A stretch of DNA of 64,000 nt from Pseudomonadota bacterium (GTDB taxonomy: Bacteria; Pseudomonadota; Gammaproteobacteria; Ga0077536), in contig JADJYF010000017.1 in NCBI GenBank assembly GCA_016719885.1, positions 37,142 through 101,141 on the forward strand, in the 5' to 3' direction. The translations under genes were made by a program, and so were the position numbers. This document shows positions 42,439 to 51,184 of the stretch, piece by piece (position 1 is the first letter of the stretch; each line of letters opens with the position of its first letter). A model generated the notes under the pieces. That model ran no database searches. It saw only the letters and a list, made by a program, of their open reading frames with translations, and had not been told where the DNA came from.

Positions 42439-42617
42439 GTGTCCACCTTGCCTCTCGCGCCGCGCAGGGATGTCGAGCCGCTCGAATCGCCACCGCGGCC
42501 TGAACGACTCGCGCCGCTCATGGCGATTTAACAATCTATAACCGATTCCCGGCCATTTGTGTGTGGGGTTTTAGCTTCCCCGGCGGTGCGCGGCAATAGA
42601 ATTCGAGCATCAGAGCG

Positions 42618-43385
42618 ATGAACACCCGAACCGACAGCATGGCGTACGCCTCCACCCTCGACCAGAGCAACCGCCGCGCGGCCTATCGCGTGGTCGCCGA
42701 CGCGGAGAACCCGCTCGATATCGCGATTCTGAACACGCATCGCCAGCTCGTGATGGCGGTGGTGCATGACGTGGCCTTCGGCGGAGTGTGCGTGCGGCTG
42801 GCCCGGGCCGCAGCCAGCGAGACGGCCCTCATGCCCGGCGCGCAGGTCGCGCTGGCGCTGCACTCGCCGCGCTACCGGTACAAGAATCACATGCTCGCCC
42901 GTATCGTTTCGCTCCGCGACAGCGATCGCGCGCAGACCGTGCACCTGGCCTTCGAAGGTGCCCATGCGGACATGCCCATGCACAGCAATCAACATTTCGC
43001 CTTGTTCAATCGCCGCACCCTGCAGCGCGGCATCGTGCCGGCGGCGGGTATCAACCTCGAAGCCGAAGTCACGCCCGCCGAAGCGTCGGATCGCAGCCTG
43101 CGCGTATACCCGGTGGCCGTGCGCAATCTTTCCAATGTCGGCATCAGCCTCAGGATCAACGCCGGCGCCAACCAGTACCTGAGCCAGCACGACGAACTGT
43201 CGCTGACTCTGCGTCTGCCGGGACGCGACGGCGTACGGCGCATCGCCTGTCATGTGCGCCACCGCCACATCGACGGCATCGAGTTCGTCTATGGCTGCGA
43301 GTACGACTGGAACGCCACGCTGGACCCGCTGGCGGTGGCGGAAGAGCTGCTGGAATTCATGCTGGAGAACGCCGATCTGCGTTGA
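42618..43385 (+). CDS. PilZ-domain protein, two PilZ-like modules
   Basis: The 255-residue protein has a first module with NRRAAYRVVADAENPLDIAI (R-x3-R of the c-di-GMP switch) and VVHDVAFGGVCVRLARA (D/N-x-S-x-x-G variant), and a second module with VAVRNLSNVGISLRINAG and CHVRHRHIDGIEFVYGCEY. This fits YcgR-like c-di-GMP effectors, although the first binding motif is not canonical. With the chemoreceptor and PEP-CTERM genes it hints at c-di-GMP-linked surface behaviour. The ATG at 42618 is the longer option; an ATG 21 bases downstream is possible. Confidence 0.75.
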   Translation: MNTRTDSMAYASTLDQSNRRAAYRVVADAENPLDIAILNTHRQLVMAVVHDVAFGGVCVRLARAAASETALMPGAQVALALHSPRYRYKNHMLARIVSLRDSDRAQTVHLAFEGAHADMPMHSNQHFALFNRRTLQRGIVPAAGINLEAEVTPAEASDRSLRVYPVAVRNLSNVGISLRINAGANQYLSQHDELSLTLRLPGRDGVRRIACHVRHRHIDGIEFVYGCEYDWNATLDPLAVAEELLEFMLENADLR

Positions 43386-43440
43386 CGGCAAGCACGATCA
43401 CGACCAGGGGAGCCTTCGACACAGAAGGCCGTAGGGACAG

Positions 43441-43468
43441 GAGGGCGCCGATGGCGCCCTCTTTTTTT
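43441..43468 (+). terminator. Rho-independent terminator of the PilZ gene
   Basis: GAGGGCGCC GAT GGCGCCCTC hairpin (9-bp stem, 3-base loop, 43441-43461) followed by seven Ts (43462-43468), 55 bases after the PilZ stop. Confidence 0.95.
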
Positions 43469-43492
43469 CACCTCTGCCCCGCTACGCGATGA

Positions 43493-43517
43493 ATGTCAGA
43501 CTGAAGTCTGACCCACA
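43493..43517 (-). repeat. Palindromic repeat family B, copy 5 (left of pair)
   Basis: GTCAGACTGAAGTCTGAC flanked by AT and CCACA, the inverted partner of the copy at 43536-43559. Both lie between the PilZ terminator and the convergent dmpH stop. Confidence 0.9.
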
Positions 43518-43535
43518 GGTCGGTGGCGGCATGAT

Positions 43536-43559
43536 TGTGGGTCAGACTTCAGTCTGACG
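43536..43559 (+). repeat. Palindromic repeat family B, copy 6 (right of pair)
   Basis: TGTGG followed by GTCAGACTTCAGTCTGAC, 18 bases after its inverted partner. It ends 17 bases before the dmpH stop. Confidence 0.9.
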
Positions 43560-43576
43560 CTTCAAGGCGATCGCGC

Positions 43577-44365
43577 CTAAACAAACCGCAACGAGATTGA
43601 CCCCAGATCCTGGAAACGCACGCTGATCGCATCGCCGCGTTCGATGCCGATCGCGGCGGTGATGCCGCCGGTCATGATGAAGCTGCCGGCCGGGATCACC
43701 TGGCCGCGGCGCGCGAGGTTGTTGGCGAGCATGGCAACCGAGGCCGCCGGATGTCCCAGCACCGCGGCGGCGGCCGCCAGTTCGACGATGCGGCCGTTCT
43801 TCTCCACCACCAGGCCCAGGGTCGGCAGGTCGAGTTCATCCACACACCGCGCGCGACCACCGGTCACGAAACCTGCCGCCGAGGTGTTGTCGGCCACCAC
43901 GCTGATCAGATCGAATTTGAAATCGCGGTAGCGCGAATCGAGGATCTCGACGGCCGGCATCACGAACTCGGTGGCGGCCAGCACCTGGGCGATGTGACAA
44001 CCGGGGCCGGACAGCTCGGTGTGGGTGACGAACGCCACCTCGGCCTCGATGCGCGGTGCGATGAACTTGTCGAACGGCACGTCGCCGCCATCGGCATAGG
44101 CGCCGTAGTCACACAGGAACCCGAACACCGGCTCGGTGACGTTCATCTGCTTCATCTTGGCCTGCGAAGTGAGTCCGCATTTCAGGCCGGCGATGCGCAC
44201 GCCGGCGCCAAGCTTGGAGGCGCGAATCGCGTCCTGGATGGCATAGGCGTCATCCCAGTCGAGGTTCGGATACTCGTCGGTGATCTTGGTCAGCGGCGCA
44301 CGCTGGTGTTCCGCCGCTTCGAGGCGCGCGGCCAGCGCCGCGATGGTGGTCTTGTCCAAGGTCAT
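43577..44365 (-). CDS. dmpH: 4-oxalocrotonate decarboxylase
   Basis: The 262-residue enzyme of the hydratase/decarboxylase family has AYAIQDAIRASKLGAG, GLKCGLTSQAKMKQMNVTEP and RIEAEVAFV (metal ligands), followed by PAVEILDSRYRDFKFDLISV. It decarboxylates 4-oxalocrotonate to 2-oxopent-4-enoate in the phenol/catechol meta pathway and forms a complex with DmpE. Sequence landmarks separate it from DmpE (46358-47143): KCGLTSQAKMKQM here against KIGVTSKAVMTML there. Its ATG overlaps the dmpG stop by 4 bases. It is the last gene of the dmpBCEFGH run. Confidence 0.92.
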   Translation of the reverse strand: MTLDKTTIAALAARLEAAEHQRAPLTKITDEYPNLDWDDAYAIQDAIRASKLGAGVRIAGLKCGLTSQAKMKQMNVTEPVFGFLCDYGAYADGGDVPFDKFIAPRIEAEVAFVTHTELSGPGCHIAQVLAATEFVMPAVEILDSRYRDFKFDLISVVADNTSAAGFVTGGRARCVDELDLPTLGLVVEKNGRIVELAAAAAVLGHPAASVAMLANNLARRGQVIPAGSFIMTGGITAAIGIERGDAISVRFQDLGSISLRFV

Positions 44366-45396
44366 GGTGCGGTCCTCGCGCGTGCGGCGCGCAGGTTGAG
44401 CGCCACGTCTTCAATCATGTCTTCCTGGCCACCGATGGTCTTGCGCTTGCCGAGTTCGACCAGGATCTCGGCCGACGGCACGCCGTGCTTGGCGGCGGCG
44501 CGCTTGGCGTGCAGCAGGAAGGAGGAATAGACGCCGGCATAGCCGAGGATCAAGGAATCCCGGTCGACGCGTATCGGGTGGTCCATCATCGGCACCACGA
44601 GATCTTCGGCGACGTCGGTGAGCTTGTAGACGTCGACGCCGGTCTCGGCGCCCATGCGCGCCAGCACCGCGTTGAACACTTCGAGCGGCGTGTTGCCGGC
44701 GCCCGCGCCGAGCCCCGCCACCGAGCCATCGATACGCGCCGCGCCCGCTTCCACCGCCGCCAGTGAATTGGCCACGCCCATGGCGAGATTGTGGTGGCCG
44801 TGAAAACCGACCTCGGTCTCGGGCCGCAGGCCCTGGCGCAGCTTGCCGATGCGCGCGGTGACATCCTCCGGCAGCATGTAGCCGGCCGAGTCGGTGCAAT
44901 AGACGATGTTGGCGCCATAGCTCTCCATGAGCTTGGCCTGCACCAGCAGTTCTTCCGGCGACACCATGTGCGCCATCATGAGAAAGCCGACGGTGTCGAG
45001 GCCGAGCTCGCGCGAGCGCGCGATGTGCTGTTCGGAGACGTCGGCCTCGGTGCAATGGGTGGCGACGCGGATGGTGCCGACACCGCAATCCTTGGCCATG
45101 TGCAGGTGCTCGACCGTGCCGATGCCGGGGATCAGCAGCGCCGAGATGCGCGCCTGCTTCATGTGCGGCACCACGGCTTTCAGGTACTCGTCGTCCTGGT
45201 GGGCCGGGAAACCATAGTTGATGGATGCGCCGCCGAGGCCGTCGCCGTGCGTCACTTCGATGAGCGGCACGCCGGCGGCATCGAGGGCGCTGGCGACGTT
45301 GATCATCTGCTCGAGCGAGATCTGGTGGCGCTTGGGATGCATGCCGTCGCGCAGCGTCATGTCGTGCAGGACGACTTTTCTTCCTTTGAGATTCAT
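44362..45396 (-). CDS. dmpG: 4-hydroxy-2-oxovalerate aldolase
   Basis: The 344-residue class II TIM-barrel aldolase has VVLHDMTLRDGMHPKRHQ with R16, D17 and H20 (acid-base/metal residues), VTHGDGLGGASINYGFPAH, and the metal ligands in VGFHGHHNLAMG. A communication domain at the C-terminus docks to acetaldehyde dehydrogenase: DmpG cleaves 4-hydroxy-2-oxovalerate to pyruvate and acetaldehyde, which is channelled to DmpF. It lies 17 bases after dmpF and overlaps dmpH, as expected for this coupled pair. Confidence 0.96.
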   Translation of the reverse strand: MNLKGRKVVLHDMTLRDGMHPKRHQISLEQMINVASALDAAGVPLIEVTHGDGLGGASINYGFPAHQDDEYLKAVVPHMKQARISALLIPGIGTVEHLHMAKDCGVGTIRVATHCTEADVSEQHIARSRELGLDTVGFLMMAHMVSPEELLVQAKLMESYGANIVYCTDSAGYMLPEDVTARIGKLRQGLRPETEVGFHGHHNLAMGVANSLAAVEAGAARIDGSVAGLGAGAGNTPLEVFNAVLARMGAETGVDVYKLTDVAEDLVVPMMDHPIRVDRDSLILGYAGVYSSFLLHAKRAAAKHGVPSAEILVELGKRKTIGGQEDMIEDVALNLRAARARTAP

Positions 45397-45413
45397 TTCT
45401 GTTCCTCCGTGCC

Positions 45414-46322
45414 TCAGGCGTTGACGGCGGTCAATTGCAGGCTGCCGTCCTGGATCTCCTCGGCAAACATCTCGGCGGTGCGCAAGGCCGCCGCGGTCAT
45501 GATGTCGAGATTGCCGGCGTAGTTCGGCAGGTAATCGCCGAGGCCTTCCACTTCGAGATAGATGGAGACACGCTTGCCGTCGAATACCGGGCCGTTCTTC
45601 AGGCGATAGCCAGGCACGTATTTCTGCACCTCCGCGATCATCGCGTGCACCGAGGCGGTGATGGCGGCCTCGTCCGGCGTATCGGCGGTCAGGCAATGCA
45701 CGGTGTCGCGCATGATCAGCGGCGGCTCGGCGGGGTTGAGGATGATGATGGCCTTGCCGCGCGTGGCGCCGCCGACCTGTTCGACCGCGCCAGCGGTGGT
45801 GCGCGTGAATTCATCGATGTTCTTGCGCGTGCCCGGGCCCGCCGAGCGGCTCGCGACGGTCGCGACGATCTCGGCGTAGTCGACTTTTTGCACGCGCGAC
45901 ACCGCCGCCACCATCGGAATCGTCGCCTGGCCACCACAGGTCACCATGTTGACGTTCATTTCCATCTTGCCGACATGCTCGCGCAGGTTTACCGGCGGCA
46001 CGCAGTAAGGACCGATGGCGGCCGGCGTCAGGTCGATGACCAGCACGCCGCGCGCCATCAGTGGTTTGGCGTTGGCGGCGTGCACGTAGGCCGAGGTCGC
46101 ATCGAAGGCAATCTGGATGTTGTCTTCCTCGAGATGCGGCAGAAGGCCTTCGATGCCCTCGCTCGTCACTTTGAGGCCGGCGTTGCGCGCCTTCTTCAAG
46201 CCGTCGGAATAGGCGTCGATGCCGACCATCCACACCGGGTTGATGAGCTTGCTGCGTAGCGCCTTGATCATGAGATCGGTGCCGATGTTGCCGGAACCGA
46301 TCAGGGCTGCGTTGATGGGCAT
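45414..46322 (-). CDS. dmpF: Acetaldehyde dehydrogenase (acylating)
   Basis: The 302-residue Rossmann enzyme has the NAD site IGSGNIGTDL (GSGNIG 9-14) and the catalytic C129 in VTCGGQATIPMV. It converts acetaldehyde, NAD+ and CoA to acetyl-CoA and works in a tunnel complex with the aldolase DmpG. VNMVTCGG, LTPAAIGPYCVPPVNLREH and NPGTRKNIDEFTRT-type RSAGPGTRKNIDEFT are all in place. The gene lies 35 bases after dmpE and just before dmpG. ATG at 46322 fits the conserved MPINAALIGSG start. Confidence 0.96.
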   Translation of the reverse strand: MPINAALIGSGNIGTDLMIKALRSKLINPVWMVGIDAYSDGLKKARNAGLKVTSEGIEGLLPHLEEDNIQIAFDATSAYVHAANAKPLMARGVLVIDLTPAAIGPYCVPPVNLREHVGKMEMNVNMVTCGGQATIPMVAAVSRVQKVDYAEIVATVASRSAGPGTRKNIDEFTRTTAGAVEQVGGATRGKAIIILNPAEPPLIMRDTVHCLTADTPDEAAITASVHAMIAEVQKYVPGYRLKNGPVFDGKRVSIYLEVEGLGDYLPNYAGNLDIMTAAALRTAEMFAEEIQDGSLQLTAVNA

Positions 46323-46357
46323 GAGGATTCCTTTTCTATTTCGCGACGGAACGTATG

Positions 46358-47143
46358 TCAGGTAAATCGAACCGAGCACTGGCCGATACCGCCGATGGCC
46401 ATGTGCATGTTGTCGCCGGGCTTGACCGGCTGCAGCGGCACCAACGAGCCGGACAGGATCACTTCGCCGGCTTTCAGCGTGACGCCGCGCGCGCCCAGCG
46501 TGTTGGCCAGCCACGCGATGCAGTTGACCGGCGAACCCAGCGCCGCGGCGCCGGCGCCGGTCGAGACGATCTCGCCGTTCAAGCTGACGACGATGCCGCA
46601 GGTCGACAGGTCGACGGCGGTCGGACGCACCGCCTTGTCGCCCAGCACCACCACGCCGCAGGACGCATTGTCAGCGACGGTGTCCTGGATCTTGATCTTC
46701 CAGTCGGTGATGCGCGAGTCGACGATTTCAAAGCACGGCATGACGAAATCGGTGGCGCGGATGACGTCGGCATTGGTGACACCGGGGCCGCACAGATCCT
46801 TTTTCAGGATGAAGGCAATCTCGCCTTCGGCGCGCGGTGCGATCAAGGTCTGGCTGGCCGGCACTTCCGAGCCGGTCGCGAACATCATGCTGTCGGTGAG
46901 GTAGCCGAAATCCGGCTGGTGCACGTTCAACATGGTCATGACCGCCTTGCTGGTCACGCCGATCTTGGTGCCCACCACGCGCTCGCCGGTGGCGAGGCGC
47001 CGCTCGAGGAAGCGCCGCGAAATGAGGTAGGCATCATCGATGCTGATGTCGGGCGCCTGGGTGGTGAGCGGCGCGATGGTGGTGCGAGTGGTCATGGCGT
47101 CGAACAGGGCGTCGCCAAAGGCCGTGATTTGCTTTTGATCCAT
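46358..47143 (-). CDS. dmpE: 2-oxopent-4-enoate hydratase
   Basis: The 261-residue hydratase has ISIDDAYLISRRFLERRLAT, KIGVTSKAVMTMLNVHQPDF and GEIAFILKKDLCGPG, with the Mg-binding acidic residues of the family. CFEIVDSRITDWKIKIQDTV and DNASCGVVVLGDKAV follow. It adds water to 2-oxopent-4-enoate to give 4-hydroxy-2-oxovalerate, the substrate of DmpG. It resembles DmpH in fold and forms a complex with it. Start ATG at 47143, MDQKQITAFG, in the series dmpC-E-F. Confidence 0.93.
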   Translation of the reverse strand: MDQKQITAFGDALFDAMTTRTTIAPLTTQAPDISIDDAYLISRRFLERRLATGERVVGTKIGVTSKAVMTMLNVHQPDFGYLTDSMMFATGSEVPASQTLIAPRAEGEIAFILKKDLCGPGVTNADVIRATDFVMPCFEIVDSRITDWKIKIQDTVADNASCGVVVLGDKAVRPTAVDLSTCGIVVSLNGEIVSTGAGAAALGSPVNCIAWLANTLGARGVTLKAGEVILSGSLVPLQPVKPGDNMHMAIGGIGQCSVRFT

Positions 47144-47178
47144 GGGTCGAAGGTTCCGTGGGTTGGCGCGCTCGCGCG

Positions 47179-48642
47179 TCAAAGTTTCAAACAGACGTTG
47201 CGCAACTCGGTGTAGAACTCCAGCGAATGCACGCCGCCTTCGCGGCCGATGCCGGAATGCTTGGCACCACCGAAGGAGGTGCGCAGGTCGCGCAGGAACC
47301 AACAGTTCACCCAGGTGATGCCAACGTCGATCTTCTCCGCCACGCGGTGCGCGCGCGCCGCACCTTGCGTCCACACCGTGGTGCACAGGCCATAGGGCGT
47401 GTCGTTGGCGAGTGCGATGACTTCGTCCTCGTCGTCGAAAGGCCTGAGGTGCGCGCAGGGGCCGAAGATTTCTTCGCGGATGATGGGGGAGTCTTCCGGC
47501 AGACCGGTCCACAGCGTGGGCTCGATCCAGTAACCGTTGGCGTAGGCCTCCGGCATGGCGGGCACGCCGCCGCCGGTGACGATGTTGGCGCCCAGCGCCT
47601 TGGCGCGCTGGTAATAGCCCAGCACCTTGTCACGCTGCTGGCGGCTCACCATCGGGCCTATACCGGTGGCGGCATCGGCGGGCAAGCCGGGTTTCAGAGC
47701 CTTGGCGCGCGCCGCCAGCGCCTCGACGAAGCGCTCGAAGATCGGTCGCTGGACGTACACGCGCTCGGTGCCGAGACACACCTGGCCGCAGTTGGCGAAG
47801 GTCGAGCGCGCGATGCCGTCGAGCGCAGCGTCGAAGTCGCAATCGGCGAATACCACGCCGGCGTTCTTGCCGCCGAGTTCGAACGAGACATCGCGCACGC
47901 CGACCGCGGCGTTCTTCATGATGGCGGTGCCGGTGATGGTTTCGCCGGTGAAGGTGATGGCGTCGACCATGGCATGGCGCGTCAGGAACTCGCCGGTCGA
48001 ATCGCCGCCGAAGCCGTTCACCACGTTGTATACGCCGGGCGGCACGCCGACTTCGTTCATGACCTCGCCGAGCAGGGTCGCGGTATAGGGCGTCTCCTCC
48101 GAAGGTTTGACCACCACCGTGTTGCCACAGGCCAGCGCCGGCCCGACTTTCCAGGTCATCAGCAACAGCGGCAGGTTCCACGGACAGATGACCGCGATCA
48201 CGCCCTTGGGCACGCGCACGCCGTAGTTGAGCGCGCCGGCGCCGTCCGGTGTTTCCATGCGGAAGCATTCGGTCGGCACGTTGCGGATGATGTCGGCGAA
48301 CACCTTGAAGTTGGCCGCGCCGCGCGGGATGTCGATATGACGCGCCAGCGAGAACGGCTTGCCGGTATCGAGACATTCGGCGGCGAGGAATTCATCGAAG
48401 CGCTCGTTGATGCGATCGGCGACCTTGAACAACAGCTCGCTGCGCTCGGCGATGCTCATGCGCCCCCACGGGCCGCTCATCGCCGCGCGCGCGGCGCGCA
48501 CCGCGCGATCGACCGCCGCCTCGTCGGCTTCGTGCACGCGCGCATGCACGCGGCCGGTGGTCGGATCGAAATCATCGAACTGCGCGGCGCCCGCGACGAA
48601 TTCGCCGTTGATGAAGTTCTTCAATTCCGTTTGTGCGGCCAT
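47179..48642 (-). CDS. dmpC: 2-hydroxymuconic semialdehyde dehydrogenase
   Basis: The 487-residue ALDH-family enzyme has the oxyanion asparagine N156 in CPWNLPLL, the general base E255 in SFELGGKN and the nucleophile C289 in NCGQVCLGTERV. It oxidises 2-hydroxymuconate semialdehyde to 2-hydroxymuconate with NAD+. The stretch KNFINGEFVAGAAQFDDFDP and the IREEIFGPCAHLRPFD pocket match DmpC/XylG-type dehydrogenases. It starts one base after the stop of dmpB, and a 35-base gap precedes dmpE, so it is in the same operon. Confidence 0.94.
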   Translation of the reverse strand: MAAQTELKNFINGEFVAGAAQFDDFDPTTGRVHARVHEADEAAVDRAVRAARAAMSGPWGRMSIAERSELLFKVADRINERFDEFLAAECLDTGKPFSLARHIDIPRGAANFKVFADIIRNVPTECFRMETPDGAGALNYGVRVPKGVIAVICPWNLPLLLMTWKVGPALACGNTVVVKPSEETPYTATLLGEVMNEVGVPPGVYNVVNGFGGDSTGEFLTRHAMVDAITFTGETITGTAIMKNAAVGVRDVSFELGGKNAGVVFADCDFDAALDGIARSTFANCGQVCLGTERVYVQRPIFERFVEALAARAKALKPGLPADAATGIGPMVSRQQRDKVLGYYQRAKALGANIVTGGGVPAMPEAYANGYWIEPTLWTGLPEDSPIIREEIFGPCAHLRPFDDEDEVIALANDTPYGLCTTVWTQGAARAHRVAEKIDVGITWVNCWFLRDLRTSFGGAKHSGIGREGGVHSLEFYTELRNVCLKL

Positions 48643-48643
48643 C

Positions 48644-49567
48644 TCAGGTCACCACGCCCAGGAAATTCTCGTTGAGCTTGCGGTCGTGGTAGAAGATCGC
48701 GCGGCCGAGCTGCTCGGTCTCCCAGGTGATGGGCTCGCGATCCGGATACCAGGTGTAGTCGCCGCAGAACACTTCGTTGCGGTTGCCCGACGGGTCGAAG
48801 AAATAGATGGTGCGGCCGCGCGTGATGCCGTGGCGGGTCGGGCCGATGTCTATCGGAATGTCGTGCATGCTCATCAGATCGGCGGCGTTCAGCACTTCTT
48901 CCCAGGTATTCAGGAGAAACGATGCATGGTGCAGCTTGCCGGGTTCGGCATGCTCGATGAAAGCGATGTCATGGGCCTTGTTGGAACAGGTGAAGAAGGC
49001 GCCGATCATCTTCGCATCGGGCGTGACGACGCGCTCGGAAAGACTGAAACCGAGCACGTTCATGAACAGGTCGGCGGTGTCGGCGAGATTCGGCCCGTAC
49101 AAGAGGCAGTGATCGAAGCGGCACACTTTCATGCCCTTCAAGCCTTCGGGCCAGGGATGGGGATTGTGGTTGCCGGTCAGCGTGCCGACGTAGTCCTTGT
49201 CCGCGTAGAGCTCGAGCATGTGGCCGGTCGGGATCTGGAAACGCACGCGATGGCCGCAGCCGCTGAGTTCGCCGGCGGGTATGCGCTCGACCGCGCAGCC
49301 ATGATTGCGCAGCGCGAGTTCGAGGCGGTCGAGGTCCTGGTTGGAAAGCACCTTGAAGCCGAGATAGTCGAGCCCCGGCGCATCGGCCTCGCGCAGCACG
49401 ATGGAAAACGCATCGTGTTCGTCCCAGCCCTTGAGATACACCCGGCCCTGGGCGTCCTCGCCGGTCTTGAGCATGCCGAGGCGATCGATGTAATGCGTCA
49501 GCGCCGGGCCCATTTCCATGACCCGGATGGCGCAATGGCCGGGCCGCAAGACTCCCGTGAATGACAT
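48644..49567 (-). CDS. dmpB: Catechol 2,3-dioxygenase
   Basis: The 307-residue Fe(II) extradiol dioxygenase matches DmpB/XylE over its full length: RPGHCAIRVMEMGPALTHYI, KGWDEHDAFSIVLREADAPG, then the catalytic half with ligands H153 (FDHCLLYG), H214 (LHHASFLLN) and E265 (GNRNEVFCG), all at the positions known for DmpB. It cleaves catechol next to the hydroxyls to 2-hydroxymuconate semialdehyde. IGPTRHGITRGRTIYFFDPS is an essentially complete active-site match. It heads the dmpBCEFGH operon; the gene upstream (49651-49908) is a decayed VOC relative. Confidence 0.97.
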   Translation of the reverse strand: MSFTGVLRPGHCAIRVMEMGPALTHYIDRLGMLKTGEDAQGRVYLKGWDEHDAFSIVLREADAPGLDYLGFKVLSNQDLDRLELALRNHGCAVERIPAGELSGCGHRVRFQIPTGHMLELYADKDYVGTLTGNHNPHPWPEGLKGMKVCRFDHCLLYGPNLADTADLFMNVLGFSLSERVVTPDAKMIGAFFTCSNKAHDIAFIEHAEPGKLHHASFLLNTWEEVLNAADLMSMHDIPIDIGPTRHGITRGRTIYFFDPSGNRNEVFCGDYTWYPDREPITWETEQLGRAIFYHDRKLNENFLGVVT

Positions 49568-49650
49568 GGCACGCGTCTCCCCTGTTGCTCGCAGCCCGGG
49601 ATTCGGGGCGCGCTGTGTCGGGCAAGGATAATCAAAACAGGCGGTGCGAC

Positions 49651-49908
49651 CTAGCGGGCTGGTGGCGGATTCGAAGACCGCCAGCACCGTTCATGGTCTG
49701 CGCGCCAGGGCCGTGGCCCATTCAGGCCGCGGCGCGCTGGTGCCCACAGGCTCAAGTTGTCGCACTCGACGACCTGCCAGGCGTCGTCGACCAGGAGGCA
49801 GGTCACGTCGCCATGATGGGCGCCAGCTAGGCCCACCAGGCCGGCAAAGCGCTCCCAGGCCGCGAGATCGGAGACTTCGAATCCCAGCTATCCCACTTTG
49901 AGTGTCAT
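49651..49908 (-). pseudogene. Decayed N-terminal remnant of a VOC extradiol dioxygenase (BphC/HsaC-like)
   Basis: Starting at the ATG at 49908, the frame reads MTLKVG, then an in-frame TAG, then LGFEVSDLAAWERFAGLVGL. This is the typical N-terminus of 2,3-dihydroxybiphenyl/3,4-dihydroxy-secosteroid dioxygenases, where a Tyr usually occupies the TAG position. Similarity fades after HHGDVTCLLVDDAWQVVECD and the frame ends at 49651, leaving only about 85 codons instead of about 300. It lies 13 bases after the HsaA-like monooxygenase on the same strand, suggesting the two once formed a hydroxylase/ring-cleavage pair. Confidence 0.7.
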
Positions 49909-49921
49909 GGTGGCCGCCCCT

Positions 49922-51121
49922 TCAAACCATCACGTCTTTGTTACTGCCGCTGAGCAGGTGCATGCCGTAGTTGCACGCGCCGCGGTCGAAGCTGAGATAG
50001 AGGTGCTGGGCAACGCAGTTGATGTCGCGGAAATAGCGCTGCATGGGGTTGGCGAGATTGAACGCCGAGCCGCCGCAGCTCGGCATCAGGAGATTCACCG
50101 CGTCGCGGCACAGGCGCGCGACGGCCGCCGAGTTCCACTTGTAGAAGATGCGCCGCTCCAGCGGCACCGCCTCGCCGCGCGCGACGAACGTGGCCATTTC
50201 GCGAAAGTCGCGCTCGTACTTGAGCCGCGCGCTGTCGACCATCGAATGTGCCTCGGCGAGCGTGCGCTGCACCACCGGGTCGTCCTGGAAGCGGCTGCCG
50301 TCGTAGGCGGCGCAGCGTTTGCGCATGTAGGGCAGGTAGTCGGCGATCGCCGCCTCGCCGATGCCGAGCGCGACGCTCGCCAGCGAGTAGGCGAAACACA
50401 CACCGAAGGACAGCTTGTAGGTGTCGGCGGTGAAGCTGCGCGTGCCGGGTTCGTTGAGTTCGATGGCGCGCTGGATGTTGTGCACGTGGCGCGCCGGGAC
50501 GAAAGCGTCGCGCACCACGATATCCTTGCTGCCGGTGCCGCTCATGCCGGCCGAGCGCCAGGACGAGTCGTCTATCTCGTAGCCATCGCGCGGCACCATG
50601 CAGGCCACGCGGTTGAACGAGCCGTCGTCCTGTTCGGCGTCGCAGCCGAGGATCACCCAGGTCGCGTGGTCGCAGCCGCTGGACCACGGCCAGCGCCCTT
50701 CCAGGCGATAACCGCCGGACACGCGGCGCGCCTTGCCGAAAGGCGCATAGGAGGACGAGAAGCGCACCTCGGGGTCGTCACGCCACAGGGCTTGCGCGAC
50801 CGCCGGGTCGATGAGGCCCGCCTCCCAGTTGTGGATGCCGAGCACCGACAGCACCCAGGCGCTGGACGGGCAGCCGCGGGCGAGGATGGTGACCACTTCG
50901 AAAAACTCGGTCGGCCACATCTCGTAGCCGCCGTAGAGGGCGGGCTGCAGGATGCGGAAGAAGCCGGCGCCCTCGAACGCTTCGATGGTCGCGGCCGGCA
51001 CGCTGGCCTGGCGTTCGCAGTCGGCGGCGCGCTCGCGCAGCACCGGCACCAGCGCATGGGCGCGGCGCCGCAGTTCATCGCCCGTAGGCACGGCGGTGAT
51101 GGATTGGACTCGTGTGTTCAT
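49922..51121 (-). CDS. Acyl-CoA-dehydrogenase-fold flavin monooxygenase (HsaA/HpaH C2-like)
   Basis: The 399-residue protein has an acyl-CoA dehydrogenase fold but the features of two-component flavin hydroxylases: RRRAHALVPVLRERAADCER, IQPALYGGYEMWPTEF-type segment LQPALYGGYEMWPTEFFEVV, CPSSAWVLSVLGIHNWEAGL and SAGMSGTGSKDIVVRDAFVP. Relatives such as HsaA and p-hydroxyphenylacetate hydroxylase C2 add an ortho-hydroxyl to a phenol using FMNH2 made by a separate reductase. No reductase gene is adjacent. The decayed extradiol dioxygenase next to it supports a former phenol-to-catechol-to-cleavage pair. It is divergent from the LysR gene. Confidence 0.8.
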   Translation of the reverse strand: MNTRVQSITAVPTGDELRRRAHALVPVLRERAADCERQASVPAATIEAFEGAGFFRILQPALYGGYEMWPTEFFEVVTILARGCPSSAWVLSVLGIHNWEAGLIDPAVAQALWRDDPEVRFSSSYAPFGKARRVSGGYRLEGRWPWSSGCDHATWVILGCDAEQDDGSFNRVACMVPRDGYEIDDSSWRSAGMSGTGSKDIVVRDAFVPARHVHNIQRAIELNEPGTRSFTADTYKLSFGVCFAYSLASVALGIGEAAIADYLPYMRKRCAAYDGSRFQDDPVVQRTLAEAHSMVDSARLKYERDFREMATFVARGEAVPLERRIFYKWNSAAVARLCRDAVNLLMPSCGGSAFNLANPMQRYFRDINCVAQHLYLSFDRGACNYGMHLLSGSNKDVMV

Positions 51122-51184
51122 GCGTCTCCCCTCGCGAACGTCGTGGTGAGGAGCAGCTTAAGGAAGCCATGAAATTGTTCAATT

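Noticed and set aside
47158..48675. Plus-strand open frame of about 505 codons
   Set aside because: Antisense to dmpC, whose catalytic residues are all present.
49885..49890. TAG in the dioxygenase remnant as pyrrolysine or readthrough
   Set aside because: The rest of the gene is also degraded and truncated, so a plain nonsense mutation is enough.
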